This document shows positions 28,060 to 35,556 of a DNA stretch of 64,000 nt, one piece after another. Source of the stretch: Myxococcus dinghuensis (GTDB lineage Bacteria; Myxococcota; Myxococcia; Myxococcales; Myxococcaceae); NCBI RefSeq assembly GCF_024198235.1, contig NZ_JAKCFB010000031.1:1-64000 (forward strand), in the 5' to 3' direction. Below the pieces are notes generated by a model that was not told the origin of the DNA, ran no database searches, and saw only the letters and a list, made by a program, of their open reading frames with translations. Every line of letters begins with the position of its first letter. Position 1 is the stretch's first letter. Position numbers and translations under genes: made by a program.

Positions 28060-28797
28060 ATGTGGGACAGACTCAAGAGGGCATTGCGCAGCTTCGCGGG
28101 CTTCTTCGTCTCCTCCATCGAGGATCCGGAGCTCATCCTCGAGCAGAACATCCGTGACCTGAACGACCAGGTCCCGAAGATGAACGAGTCCATCGCCATG
28201 GTCCGGGCGAACGTGACGCTGCTCGAGAAGGAGAACGCCAAGTACAAGGAGGACGTGCGCGGGATGACGGCGAAGGTGAAGGCCGCCATCCAGGCCGGTC
28301 GCGACGACCTGGCCGCGCAGTACGCGACCAAGCTCCAGGTCGAGAAGGAGGCGCTCGAGCGCAACGAGGCGCAACTGGCCACCGCGCGCCAGGCCTACGA
28401 GAAGGCCCTGAACGTCAAGAAGGCGTTCATGCGCGAGAAGGACCGCAAGACGCAGGAGGCCATGACGGCCATCCGCGACGCGCGGCGCGCCAAGTGGCAG
28501 GCCAAGGTGGCCGACACGATGGAGTCCTTCACCGTCGCGGGCATCGACTCGACGCACGACGAGATGCTGCGCAAGGTGGAGGAGCGCACCGCCGTGAACG
28601 AGGCGCGCATGCAGATGGCGCTCGAGTCGGTGGACCACCAGGCCGCGCAGATCGAGGAGGAGGCCGAGAAGATCCAGGCCAACGAGCTCGTGAAGCAGTT
28701 CAAGATGGAGATGGGGATGATGGACAGCCCCGCCCCGGTGTCCGACGTGAGCGGCGCGACGGGGAAGACCATCGGCAAGAAGGTGGGGGTCGAGTAG
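28060..28797 (+). CDS. pspA: PspA/IM30-family protein
   Basis: A 245-residue almost fully helical protein: MWDRLKRALRSFAGFFVSSIEDPELILEQ at the N-terminus is the membrane-binding amphipathic helix and linker, then long coiled coils with the ESCRT-III-like pattern to about residue 220 and a short flexible tail. PspA proteins coat and protect damaged inner membranes. The canonical partners PspB, PspC and PspF are not visible here. Instead a membrane-anchored binding protein and a coiled-coil membrane protein follow in the same direction. The RBS GGACGGAGG lies upstream. Confidence 0.9.
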   Translation: MWDRLKRALRSFAGFFVSSIEDPELILEQNIRDLNDQVPKMNESIAMVRANVTLLEKENAKYKEDVRGMTAKVKAAIQAGRDDLAAQYATKLQVEKEALERNEAQLATARQAYEKALNVKKAFMREKDRKTQEAMTAIRDARRAKWQAKVADTMESFTVAGIDSTHDEMLRKVEERTAVNEARMQMALESVDHQAAQIEEEAEKIQANELVKQFKMEMGMMDSPAPVSDVSGATGKTIGKKVGVE

Positions 28798-28842
28798 GCC
28801 CCCGTGGTCCGGAACGAGGAGACGAGGCCTGGGAACTGACGG

Positions 28843-30030
28843 ATGAAGCTCCACCGCGGACCAGGCCTCTTCCTCTTCCTCTCCCTGTGCGTGCTGGGCG
28901 CGGGCTGGGTGGTCGCGTCCCGCATGGGGTACCTGGACAGGCTCCAGGCGCGCTTCTTCCCCGCCACGCGCGAGGCCGTGCGGCTGTCCCCGGGTGACTT
29001 CCCCGCGGGCGTGTCCGCGCCCGTGGCGGACGTGGCGTCCGTGCCGCTGCGTCCCGTGCTCGTCGGCTTCACGCCGCGCGGCTCGGCGGCGGGCCTGCTC
29101 GTCGCCGCGGGCGGGGCCACCACGCTGGACAACCCCACGGCGCCCGCGGGCGCCGCGCAGGGCGTGCTCAAGACGGCCTACGCGCTGGATGCCCGCGCGG
29201 TGCTGTTCGGCCGGGAGGAGGAGCTGCGGCAGGCGTTGGCCATCGGCGCGGAGAACGGCGGCGTGGACATGGCCATGCTGTCGGTGGACCGGCTGGCGTC
29301 GTGGGCGCCGGGCCTGCGGGACGCGGCGCCGCGCACGGTGCTGCTGGCCGGGCGCAGCCGCGGGCAGGAGGCGCTCGCGGCGGTGGGCGTCACGGACCTG
29401 GCGAGCCTGCGCGGCAAGCGCGTGGGCGTCTATCCCTTCAGCTCCACGCACTACTTCGCGCTGTGGGTGCTGGCGCGGGCGGGCCTGCGCACCTCGGACG
29501 TGCGCTGGGTGGACCTGCCGTCCACGCTCGACGCGGGGCGTGCGCTGCGCGAGGGCCGGGCGGACGCGGTGGTGGGGCTGTGGGGCGACGTGGAGCTGGC
29601 GGCCCGGGACCGGGGCGGCGCGGTGCTGGCGACGACGGCGGACGCGCCCCACCTGGTGGCCACGGTGCTGGTGGCGCGGGGCGACTTCGCGGCCCGGTAC
29701 CCGGACGCGGTCCGCCGCGTGCTGCGCGGCATGCTGGATGCCGGACAGAACGTGCTCAAGGACCCCACGGCGGGGGCGAGGATGCTCGGCGAGGTGGCGC
29801 CGTACCTGGGCGACCCCATCGAGGCCATCCGCAGCGCGCCTCCCGCGACGCTGGCGGACAATCGGGCGTTCTTCGGCCTTTCCGGCGAGGCGCCGGTCAC
29901 CTATGACGAGCTGTACCAGAGCGCCGCCGCGCTGTTCCAGAAGCTCAAGCAGGGCCCCCCGGTGCCGCTGGCGGAGGATACGCGGGACTTGGGGGCGTTG
30001 AAGTACGTGTCGGAGGCGCGAGGGCCCTGA
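28843..30030 (+). CDS. Membrane-anchored NMT1/TauT-like periplasmic binding protein
   Basis: A 395-residue protein with an N-terminal hydrophobic segment (residues 7-26, LFLFLSLCVLGAGWVVA) but no lipobox and no clear cleavage site, so it is probably anchored in the inner membrane. The rest has the two-lobe SsuA/TauA/NMT1 binding-protein pattern, including VDMAMLSVDRLA, LRGKRVGVYPFSSTHYF and GRADAVVGLWGDVELA. No ABC permease or ATPase gene accompanies it. Its position after pspA suggests a sensing or adaptor role in membrane stress rather than import; this is inference. Confidence 0.78.
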   Translation: MKLHRGPGLFLFLSLCVLGAGWVVASRMGYLDRLQARFFPATREAVRLSPGDFPAGVSAPVADVASVPLRPVLVGFTPRGSAAGLLVAAGGATTLDNPTAPAGAAQGVLKTAYALDARAVLFGREEELRQALAIGAENGGVDMAMLSVDRLASWAPGLRDAAPRTVLLAGRSRGQEALAAVGVTDLASLRGKRVGVYPFSSTHYFALWVLARAGLRTSDVRWVDLPSTLDAGRALREGRADAVVGLWGDVELAARDRGGAVLATTADAPHLVATVLVARGDFAARYPDAVRRVLRGMLDAGQNVLKDPTAGARMLGEVAPYLGDPIEAIRSAPPATLADNRAFFGLSGEAPVTYDELYQSAAALFQKLKQGPPVPLAEDTRDLGALKYVSEARGP

Positions 30031-30065
30031 GGCGTACGGCCCGGGCGAGGCCCCGGGACGGGAGG

Positions 30066-30878
30066 ATGGACGTGGCGAAGAAGTCGCCGAACTACATCAA
30101 GGCCGCATTCCTGATGCCCGCCAACCTGGTGGGGCTGGGCACGGCGGCCGCCTCGGCGGCGCTGACGGGCGAGCCGCTGCCGGCCCTGGTCGCGCTGGGG
30201 TTGGAGGGGTTGTACCTGGGGCTCTTCTCGTCCGTGCCGCGCTTCCAGCGCGCGGTGCGCTCGCGCGAGCCGGCGGACCCGGAGGAGGCGCGCAAGGCGG
30301 TGGACTCGCTCCTGGGAGATTTGTCGCCCTCCCAGCGTGAGCACTACCAGCAGCTCGTCGGGCTGAAGGAGAAGATTCTCGCCAACTACCGCAAGCTGCC
30401 GGGCGGCAAGGTGCTGGAGTCGGAGAGCGAGCCGCGGATGGACGCGCTGCTCACGTCGTTCCTGCGCCTCATCTCCACGCTCAACCAGCACCGCTCGTTC
30501 CTCAACAGCTCCGACCGGGAGAACCTGGAGAAGGACGTCCGGGAGCTGGAGGCGGACATGGCGGGGGAGGCCAACCCCCGGCTTCGCGAGGTGAAGCAGA
30601 ACCGCCTGGACATCCTGCGCAAGCGCCTGTCGCGCTTCGAGCAGGCGGGCGAGAGCCGCGAGGTGGTGAGCCACCAGCTCGCGGGCATCGAGGACCTGAT
30701 GCGGCTGACGCACGAGCAGTCCATCGCCATCCGCGACCCGGAAAGCGTCAACCGGCAGCTCACCGTGCTCAGCGCGGAGGCCGAGGCCACCGAGGAGTCC
30801 GTGCGGCAGATGGAGCAGTTCCTCGAGTTCACCGAGGAGACGCGCGGCCCGCTGCCGCATGGCTCGCGGGTGCGCTGA
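30066..30878 (+). CDS. Coiled-coil membrane-associated protein of unknown function
   Basis: A 270-residue protein that I do not recognise. A hydrophobic hairpin-like stretch at about residues 12-58 (AAFLMPANLVGLGTAAASAAL and LPALVALGLEGLYLGLF) is followed by some 200 residues of charged helices with heptad spacing (RENLEKDVRELEADM, QNRLDILRKRLSRFEQ). The start ATG at 30066 is 36 bp after the binding-protein gene, so it is the third gene of the pspA operon. The architecture would suit a membrane platform for PspA or for the binding protein. Confidence 0.7.
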   Translation: MDVAKKSPNYIKAAFLMPANLVGLGTAAASAALTGEPLPALVALGLEGLYLGLFSSVPRFQRAVRSREPADPEEARKAVDSLLGDLSPSQREHYQQLVGLKEKILANYRKLPGGKVLESESEPRMDALLTSFLRLISTLNQHRSFLNSSDRENLEKDVRELEADMAGEANPRLREVKQNRLDILRKRLSRFEQAGESREVVSHQLAGIEDLMRLTHEQSIAIRDPESVNRQLTVLSAEAEATEESVRQMEQFLEFTEETRGPLPHGSRVR

Positions 30879-31027
30879 AGCCGGGGACGGTGGGGCGGGG
30901 CGCGACCCCGGAGGTCCTGGACGCGGTCAGTTGCCTGGCCGTCATCCGGGCCCCTGGCCGGGCGGCGGATACCGGCGTCGCACACGAATAGATTGACTCT
31001 CTGGCCCAGCCGTCCTGTCCTGCCCTC

Positions 31028-32692
31028 ATGTTCCGCCGAGCCTGGCTACCGACCCTCCTCCTCGTACTCGCTGTCGCGGGCTGCTCGCGTTGTGGTGACA
31101 AGGACAAGGGGCCCGTCGCCGCCGCGGGGGCCTCGGGCCCGGCCCGGTTCCTCCCGCGCGACGCCCAGGCCTCCGTCGTCATCGACGACCTGGGCGCGCT
31201 GGGCGAGAAGCTGGCCCGCTTCCAGAAGTTGAAGGCCGCGTCCTTCGCCGCGCAGCTGCGCAACTTCTCCTCCGCGGAGGGGTACGTGAACGCGGTGATG
31301 CGGCAGGTGGGCGTCGACCTGCGCAGCCGCCAGGCCCTGGAGGCCGCGGGCATCGCCCCCGAGCGGGGCGCGGGCGCCGCGTTCCTCGGCGGCAGCCGCG
31401 CCGTCTCCGTGGTCGGCGTCAAGGACGCGGAGAAGCTGGAGGCCACCTTCGCCGGCTTCGCGAGCACGCGGCTGGGCGCGTCCGAGGCGAAGCAGGAGAA
31501 GGGCGCGGGCGGACGGCTCGTCACCTTCAGCCGCCCCGGCGCCACCGAGCCGGCGCTGGGCCTGCTCTTCATCGACGGCGGCTCCTTCGCGCTCCTGGGC
31601 GCCGGCCCCTCCGTCGCGTCGCTGCGCGGGTTCGCCACGCAGCCGGAGGACCGCTCGCTCGCGAAGGAGCCGGTGCTGGCCGCGTCGCTCCAGCGCCTGC
31701 CCGCGCAGCGCGACTTCCACGTGTACCTCCCCGGCGGCGCGGGGCTCCTGCTGCCGGCGGGCACGGTGCAGGGCCTGACGCTGACGGGCCGCGTGGAGGA
31801 CGCCGCCGTCACCGTGCAGGCGGACGCCCCGTGGCCGGACACGCAGGCGTCGCTGGCCGCGCTGGACCGCGTGAAGGACACCCCGGACCTGCGCGGCTAC
31901 CTGCCCCAGGACAGCTTCTTCGTGGCGCGCTTCAGCGGTGACCCGTCGCAGCTCGACGGCGCGTGGCCGTACCTGGTGGGGGACTACCTCACGCGCGCCA
32001 TCCAGAAGAGCGGCCTCGACATGAAGGCGGAGCTGCTCGACAACCTCAAGCCGGGCCTCGTGCTGGGGCTGGCCCTGTCGCCCAAGGTGAACCTGGGCAT
32101 GGGCATGCCGGCGCTCGACCTGCGCCGCACCAACCCGTTCCGTTTCGTGCACCTGGTCGCCGTGTCGGAGCTGGAGGACTCGGCGCGCACCCAGGCGTTG
32201 CTGGAGCGGGTGCCCCAGTTCTCCGAGAACTTCGGCGCGAAGGTGGAGGGCTCGGACCTGAAGGGGCAGCGCGTCTACCTCACGTCGTACCGGGCGGGGG
32301 AGGGCGCGCACTTCGCGCTCGCGCCCAACGGGCGGCTGCTCATCGCCTCGCCGCAGGCGCAGTTGGAGGCGTCGCTGGCCGCGCTCGCGCAGAAGGCCTC
32401 CGAGGGGCCGCTCTCCGCGGACCTGCGCGACGCGGGCAAGGACGCCGCCTTCGTCGCGGTGCTCGACCTGCGCCGGCTGGCGGACGCGGTGAAGAACCTC
32501 CCGTCGGAGGCCTGGGGCATCGGTGGGTTCGCCATCAAGGCCACCACCGTGCGCTGGCTGGAGGCCACCGACGACCTGCGCGCCGTGACGCTCGCCGTGA
32601 CCCGCAAGGAGCGCGCGCTCCAGGCGGAGCTGTCCCTCCGGCTCACCCCCACCTCCGCGACCTCCACCACGACCCAGCCGGCCACTCCGTGA
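31028..32692 (+). CDS. Lipoprotein of unknown function (DUF3352-like)
   Basis: A 554-residue lipoprotein with signal peptide and lipobox VAGC (Cys19). The mature protein has long stretches of alternating strands and helices with repeated patterns such as LDRVKDTPDLRGYLPQDSFF and DLRRLADAVKNLPSEAW, reminiscent of DUF3352-type cell-surface proteins. Its stop overlaps the GTG start of an ABC ATPase gene (GTGA), so it is the first gene of a four-gene operon and may be the extracytoplasmic partner of that transporter. Function unknown. Confidence 0.72.
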   Translation: MFRRAWLPTLLLVLAVAGCSRCGDKDKGPVAAAGASGPARFLPRDAQASVVIDDLGALGEKLARFQKLKAASFAAQLRNFSSAEGYVNAVMRQVGVDLRSRQALEAAGIAPERGAGAAFLGGSRAVSVVGVKDAEKLEATFAGFASTRLGASEAKQEKGAGGRLVTFSRPGATEPALGLLFIDGGSFALLGAGPSVASLRGFATQPEDRSLAKEPVLAASLQRLPAQRDFHVYLPGGAGLLLPAGTVQGLTLTGRVEDAAVTVQADAPWPDTQASLAALDRVKDTPDLRGYLPQDSFFVARFSGDPSQLDGAWPYLVGDYLTRAIQKSGLDMKAELLDNLKPGLVLGLALSPKVNLGMGMPALDLRRTNPFRFVHLVAVSELEDSARTQALLERVPQFSENFGAKVEGSDLKGQRVYLTSYRAGEGAHFALAPNGRLLIASPQAQLEASLAALAQKASEGPLSADLRDAGKDAAFVAVLDLRRLADAVKNLPSEAWGIGGFAIKATTVRWLEATDDLRAVTLAVTRKERALQAELSLRLTPTSATSTTTQPATP

Positions 32693-33390
32693 TTCACGCC
32701 CGAGACGTCACCAAGGAATACATCGATGGAGATGGCACCCGGGTCCGGGTGCTCGACGGCATGTCCCTCGACGTGGACGCGGGGGACTTCGTCGCCGTGG
32801 TGGGCCCCTCCGGCAGCGGCAAGTCCACGCTGCTGCACCTGCTGGGAGGGCTCGACGTCGACTACCGGGGCGAGGTGTCCGTGGGCGGCGTGAAGCTGGC
32901 GGGCCTGGGCGACAAGGCCCTGGCGCGCTTCCGCAACACCCACGTGGGCTTCGTCTTCCAGTCCTTCCACCTCATCCCCAACCTCTCCGCGCTGGAGAAC
33001 GTGCTGCTGCCGTCGCACTTCGGCGCGAAGCCCCCGGACGCCGTGAAGCGCGGCGAGGCGCTGCTGGAGCGCGTGGGCCTCGCGGCCAAGAAGGACCGCG
33101 CCCCGGTGCGGCTGTCCGGCGGCGAGCGCCAGCGGGTGGCCATCGCCCGGGCGCTCTACGGAGGTCCAAAGCTGCTCCTGTGCGACGAGCCCACGGGCAA
33201 CCTGGACGCGGCCACGGGCGCGGGGGTCATCCAGTTGTTCCAGGAGCTGCACCGCGAGGGCCTCACCGTGCTGGCCGTCACCCACGAGGAGCGGATGAGC
33301 GCCGCCGCGCGGCGCGTGCTGCGGCTCAAGGAGGGCAAGCTCGTGGAGGAGCGCGCCACGGCCCAGGCGGCCTCGGGGGACGCGTCATGA
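32689..33390 (+). CDS. ABC transporter ATP-binding protein (LolD/MacB type)
   Basis: A 233-residue ATPase with Walker A GPSGSGKST, the Q loop FQSFHLIPNLSALENV, signature LSGGERQRVAIARAL and Walker B LLLCDEPTGNLD followed by VTHE. This is the LolD/MacB/FtsE group, which works with FtsX-like permeases on lipoproteins, toxins or wall enzymes instead of importing solutes. The start is GTG at 32689, overlapping the lipoprotein stop by 4 bp. The permease gene overlaps its stop by 4 bp. Confidence 0.93.
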   Translation: MIHARDVTKEYIDGDGTRVRVLDGMSLDVDAGDFVAVVGPSGSGKSTLLHLLGGLDVDYRGEVSVGGVKLAGLGDKALARFRNTHVGFVFQSFHLIPNLSALENVLLPSHFGAKPPDAVKRGEALLERVGLAAKKDRAPVRLSGGERQRVAIARALYGGPKLLLCDEPTGNLDAATGAGVIQLFQELHREGLTVLAVTHEERMSAAARRVLRLKEGKLVEERATAQAASGDAS

Positions 33391-34664
33391 GGCTGGACGC
33401 GCTGTCGCGGCTGGTGCGGCTGAGCCTCGCGCGCGAGCGCAAGGGCGCGTTCTTCTCCGCCTTCGGCGTGGCCATGGGCGTGGGCACGCTGGTGTTCTTC
33501 ATCGGCCTGGGGCTGGGGGTGGGGCGCGTCATCCGCGAGAAGATCTTCCCCACCGACGCGCGGCTGGTGGACGTGGTGCCCTCGTCGGTGTCGCTCGGGT
33601 TGTTGGGCGGCGGCAAGCTGGACGCGGAGGCGGTGGAGCGGCTGCGCGCGCTGCCCGGCGTGGAGGCCGCGCACCGGAAGATGAGCGTGCGCGTGCCCGC
33701 GGTGACGCGCTACGACGGCGTCTTCTTCGGCACGCGGCTGCGCATGGGCATGGAGGTGCTCGCCGTCGGCGTGGACCCGGACCTGGTGAAGGGCGACGTG
33801 CAACTGGGCGAGTTCAAGGACGCCGGCGAGGGCCAGCCCATCCCCGCGCTGGTGTCCACGCGCCTGCTGGAGCTGTACAACAAGACGTTCGCCCCGGCGC
33901 GCAAGCTGCCGCAGTTGTCGTCGGGGATGATCGTCGGCTTCGGCTTCCCGGTGGAGTTCAACCGCTCCTACGTCTCCGCCTCGGCGACGGGGCCCTCGGT
34001 CTCCTCGCAGACGCAGGTGGTGGGCGCGTCCGACCGGGCCATGTTCGCGGGCATCACCCTCCCGCTGGAGACCGCGGTGCGCATCAACCGCCAGGCGGGC
34101 GTGGACGCGGAGAACTACTCCGGCGTCACGCTGGTGGCCGTGGACCCGTCCCACGTCCCGGCGCTGGTGGACGCGGTGAAGGCCATGGGGTTGGAGATCG
34201 ACGACCAGGAGCGCCGCATGGCGGAGAACACGGGCGCGGCGGTGGCGCTCACCACCTCCGCGCTGGCGCTCCTGTCCATCCTCATCTGCTTCCTGGCCGC
34301 GGTGAACATCGCCCACGCGCTGTCCGCCTCCGTGCGCGCCCGCGCGCGGGAGATTGGCGTGATGCAGGCGGTGGGGGCCTCGCGCGCGGACATCCGCGCC
34401 ATCGTCCTGGCCGAGGCCGCCGTGGTGGGCCTGGCCGGTGGTGCCGTGGGCACCGCGGTGGCGCTCGCGGCGTCGTTCGGCGTGAACCGCCTCGCCGCGG
34501 GCTACCTGCCCAACTTCCCGTACAAACCCGACAGCTTCTTCTCCTTCCCCTGGCCGGTGGTGCTGGGTGGGGTGGTGCTGGGCCTCCTGGCGGCGCTCGC
34601 CGGGGCCTACTTCCCCAGTCGCCGCGCCGCCGCCACAGACCCCGCACGGACGCTCGCTGGATGA
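33387..34664 (+). CDS. FtsX/LolC/MacB-type ABC transporter permease
   Basis: A 425-residue permease with the MacB-like topology: one N-terminal membrane segment (GVAMGVGTLVFFIGLGLGVG), a large periplasmic domain (about residues 50-285) and three C-terminal segments. The FtsX core is visible in ALSASVRARAREIGVMQAVGASRADI and the terminal segment PSRRAAATDPARTLAG. The ATG at 33387 overlaps the ATPase stop (ATGA). With the ATPase and lipoprotein it probably forms a mechanotransmission-type complex at the inner membrane. Confidence 0.92.
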   Translation: MRLDALSRLVRLSLARERKGAFFSAFGVAMGVGTLVFFIGLGLGVGRVIREKIFPTDARLVDVVPSSVSLGLLGGGKLDAEAVERLRALPGVEAAHRKMSVRVPAVTRYDGVFFGTRLRMGMEVLAVGVDPDLVKGDVQLGEFKDAGEGQPIPALVSTRLLELYNKTFAPARKLPQLSSGMIVGFGFPVEFNRSYVSASATGPSVSSQTQVVGASDRAMFAGITLPLETAVRINRQAGVDAENYSGVTLVAVDPSHVPALVDAVKAMGLEIDDQERRMAENTGAAVALTTSALALLSILICFLAAVNIAHALSASVRARAREIGVMQAVGASRADIRAIVLAEAAVVGLAGGAVGTAVALAASFGVNRLAAGYLPNFPYKPDSFFSFPWPVVLGGVVLGLLAALAGAYFPSRRAAATDPARTLAG

Positions 34665-35437
34665 CGCTCCCTTCGCGCAAGACCCTGCTGAGCAACGTGC
34701 TCAGCCTGGCCGCCATCGCCTGGATCTACGGCGGCGACTTCTCCGACGCCCTCAGGGCCCGTACCGCGGACGTGTCCGCGCTCGTGGAGCTGCCCTCGCC
34801 GGTGCGCCCCGCCGTGGTGCTGGGGCTGACGGCGCTCGCCACGGCCGCCGTCCTCTTCGGGCTCGTCCGGAAGCTCCCCGAGGGCTTCAAGGGCTACCGG
34901 CTCCTGCCCATCGTGCTGGTGGGGTCGCTCTTCGCGGACCTCATGCTGGCGGAGAGCCGCATCCCCATCGACTCCACGGACGTGGCGTCCATGTCCCTGC
35001 AGCGCTTCCACAAGCTCGCGCAGGAGCTGTCCACGCTCGACGCGGTGGTGGACGACCCGCGCATGCTCCAGCCGCTCCTGGAGGAACTGGGACGGCCCCC
35101 GTACCTGGTCCACGGAGAGCCCGCGCAGGCCTATACCCTCCAGGTCCGCAAGGACTGCGAAGGCCCGGTGCGTGATGCACCCGGGGTGCGGGTGGGCACG
35201 TTGCTGTACTGCGTCGCCCCCGAGCGCAAGGGCGCCTGGGTGACGCTGGTGGGCCTGCCCGCGGAGAAGCGCTTCGGCGCCCCGGAGGTGCTCGCCGCCG
35301 GGGGCCAGACGCGCTTCCTGCTGGTCACCCCCAAGGTGCCGGACGAGGAGTCCGAGCCGACCGGGGCCTTCCGGGATGGCATGACGAAGCCCGAGCCCGC
35401 GGGGCAGGACGCGGGGACCTCCAGCCTCCAGCCTTGA
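34661..35437 (+). CDS. Membrane protein of unknown function in ABC operon
   Basis: A 258-residue protein that I do not recognise. It has two or three hydrophobic segments (LLSNVLSLAAIAWIY, VVLGLTALATAAVLFGLV, LLPIVLVGSLFADLML), then a periplasmic domain of about 150 residues with two cysteines (KDCEGPV, LLYCVAPE) that could form a disulphide, and a disordered Glu/Pro tail. Its ATG overlaps the permease stop by 4 bp, so it is the last gene of the lipoprotein-ATPase-permease operon and may be an accessory subunit. Confidence 0.7.
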   Translation: MTLPSRKTLLSNVLSLAAIAWIYGGDFSDALRARTADVSALVELPSPVRPAVVLGLTALATAAVLFGLVRKLPEGFKGYRLLPIVLVGSLFADLMLAESRIPIDSTDVASMSLQRFHKLAQELSTLDAVVDDPRMLQPLLEELGRPPYLVHGEPAQAYTLQVRKDCEGPVRDAPGVRVGTLLYCVAPERKGAWVTLVGLPAEKRFGAPEVLAAGGQTRFLLVTPKVPDEESEPTGAFRDGMTKPEPAGQDAGTSSLQP

Positions 35438-35556
35438 CGCGAAGGGGTGCCACAGACCTGTTGCTTGCCCGCCTGTCGAGCACGGAGGGCAGCCTCGTGT
35501 GGTTGACCCTGCGCTCGCGCGATCGCTAGGCTCCTCACGAACGGACCCTCCCCCAC

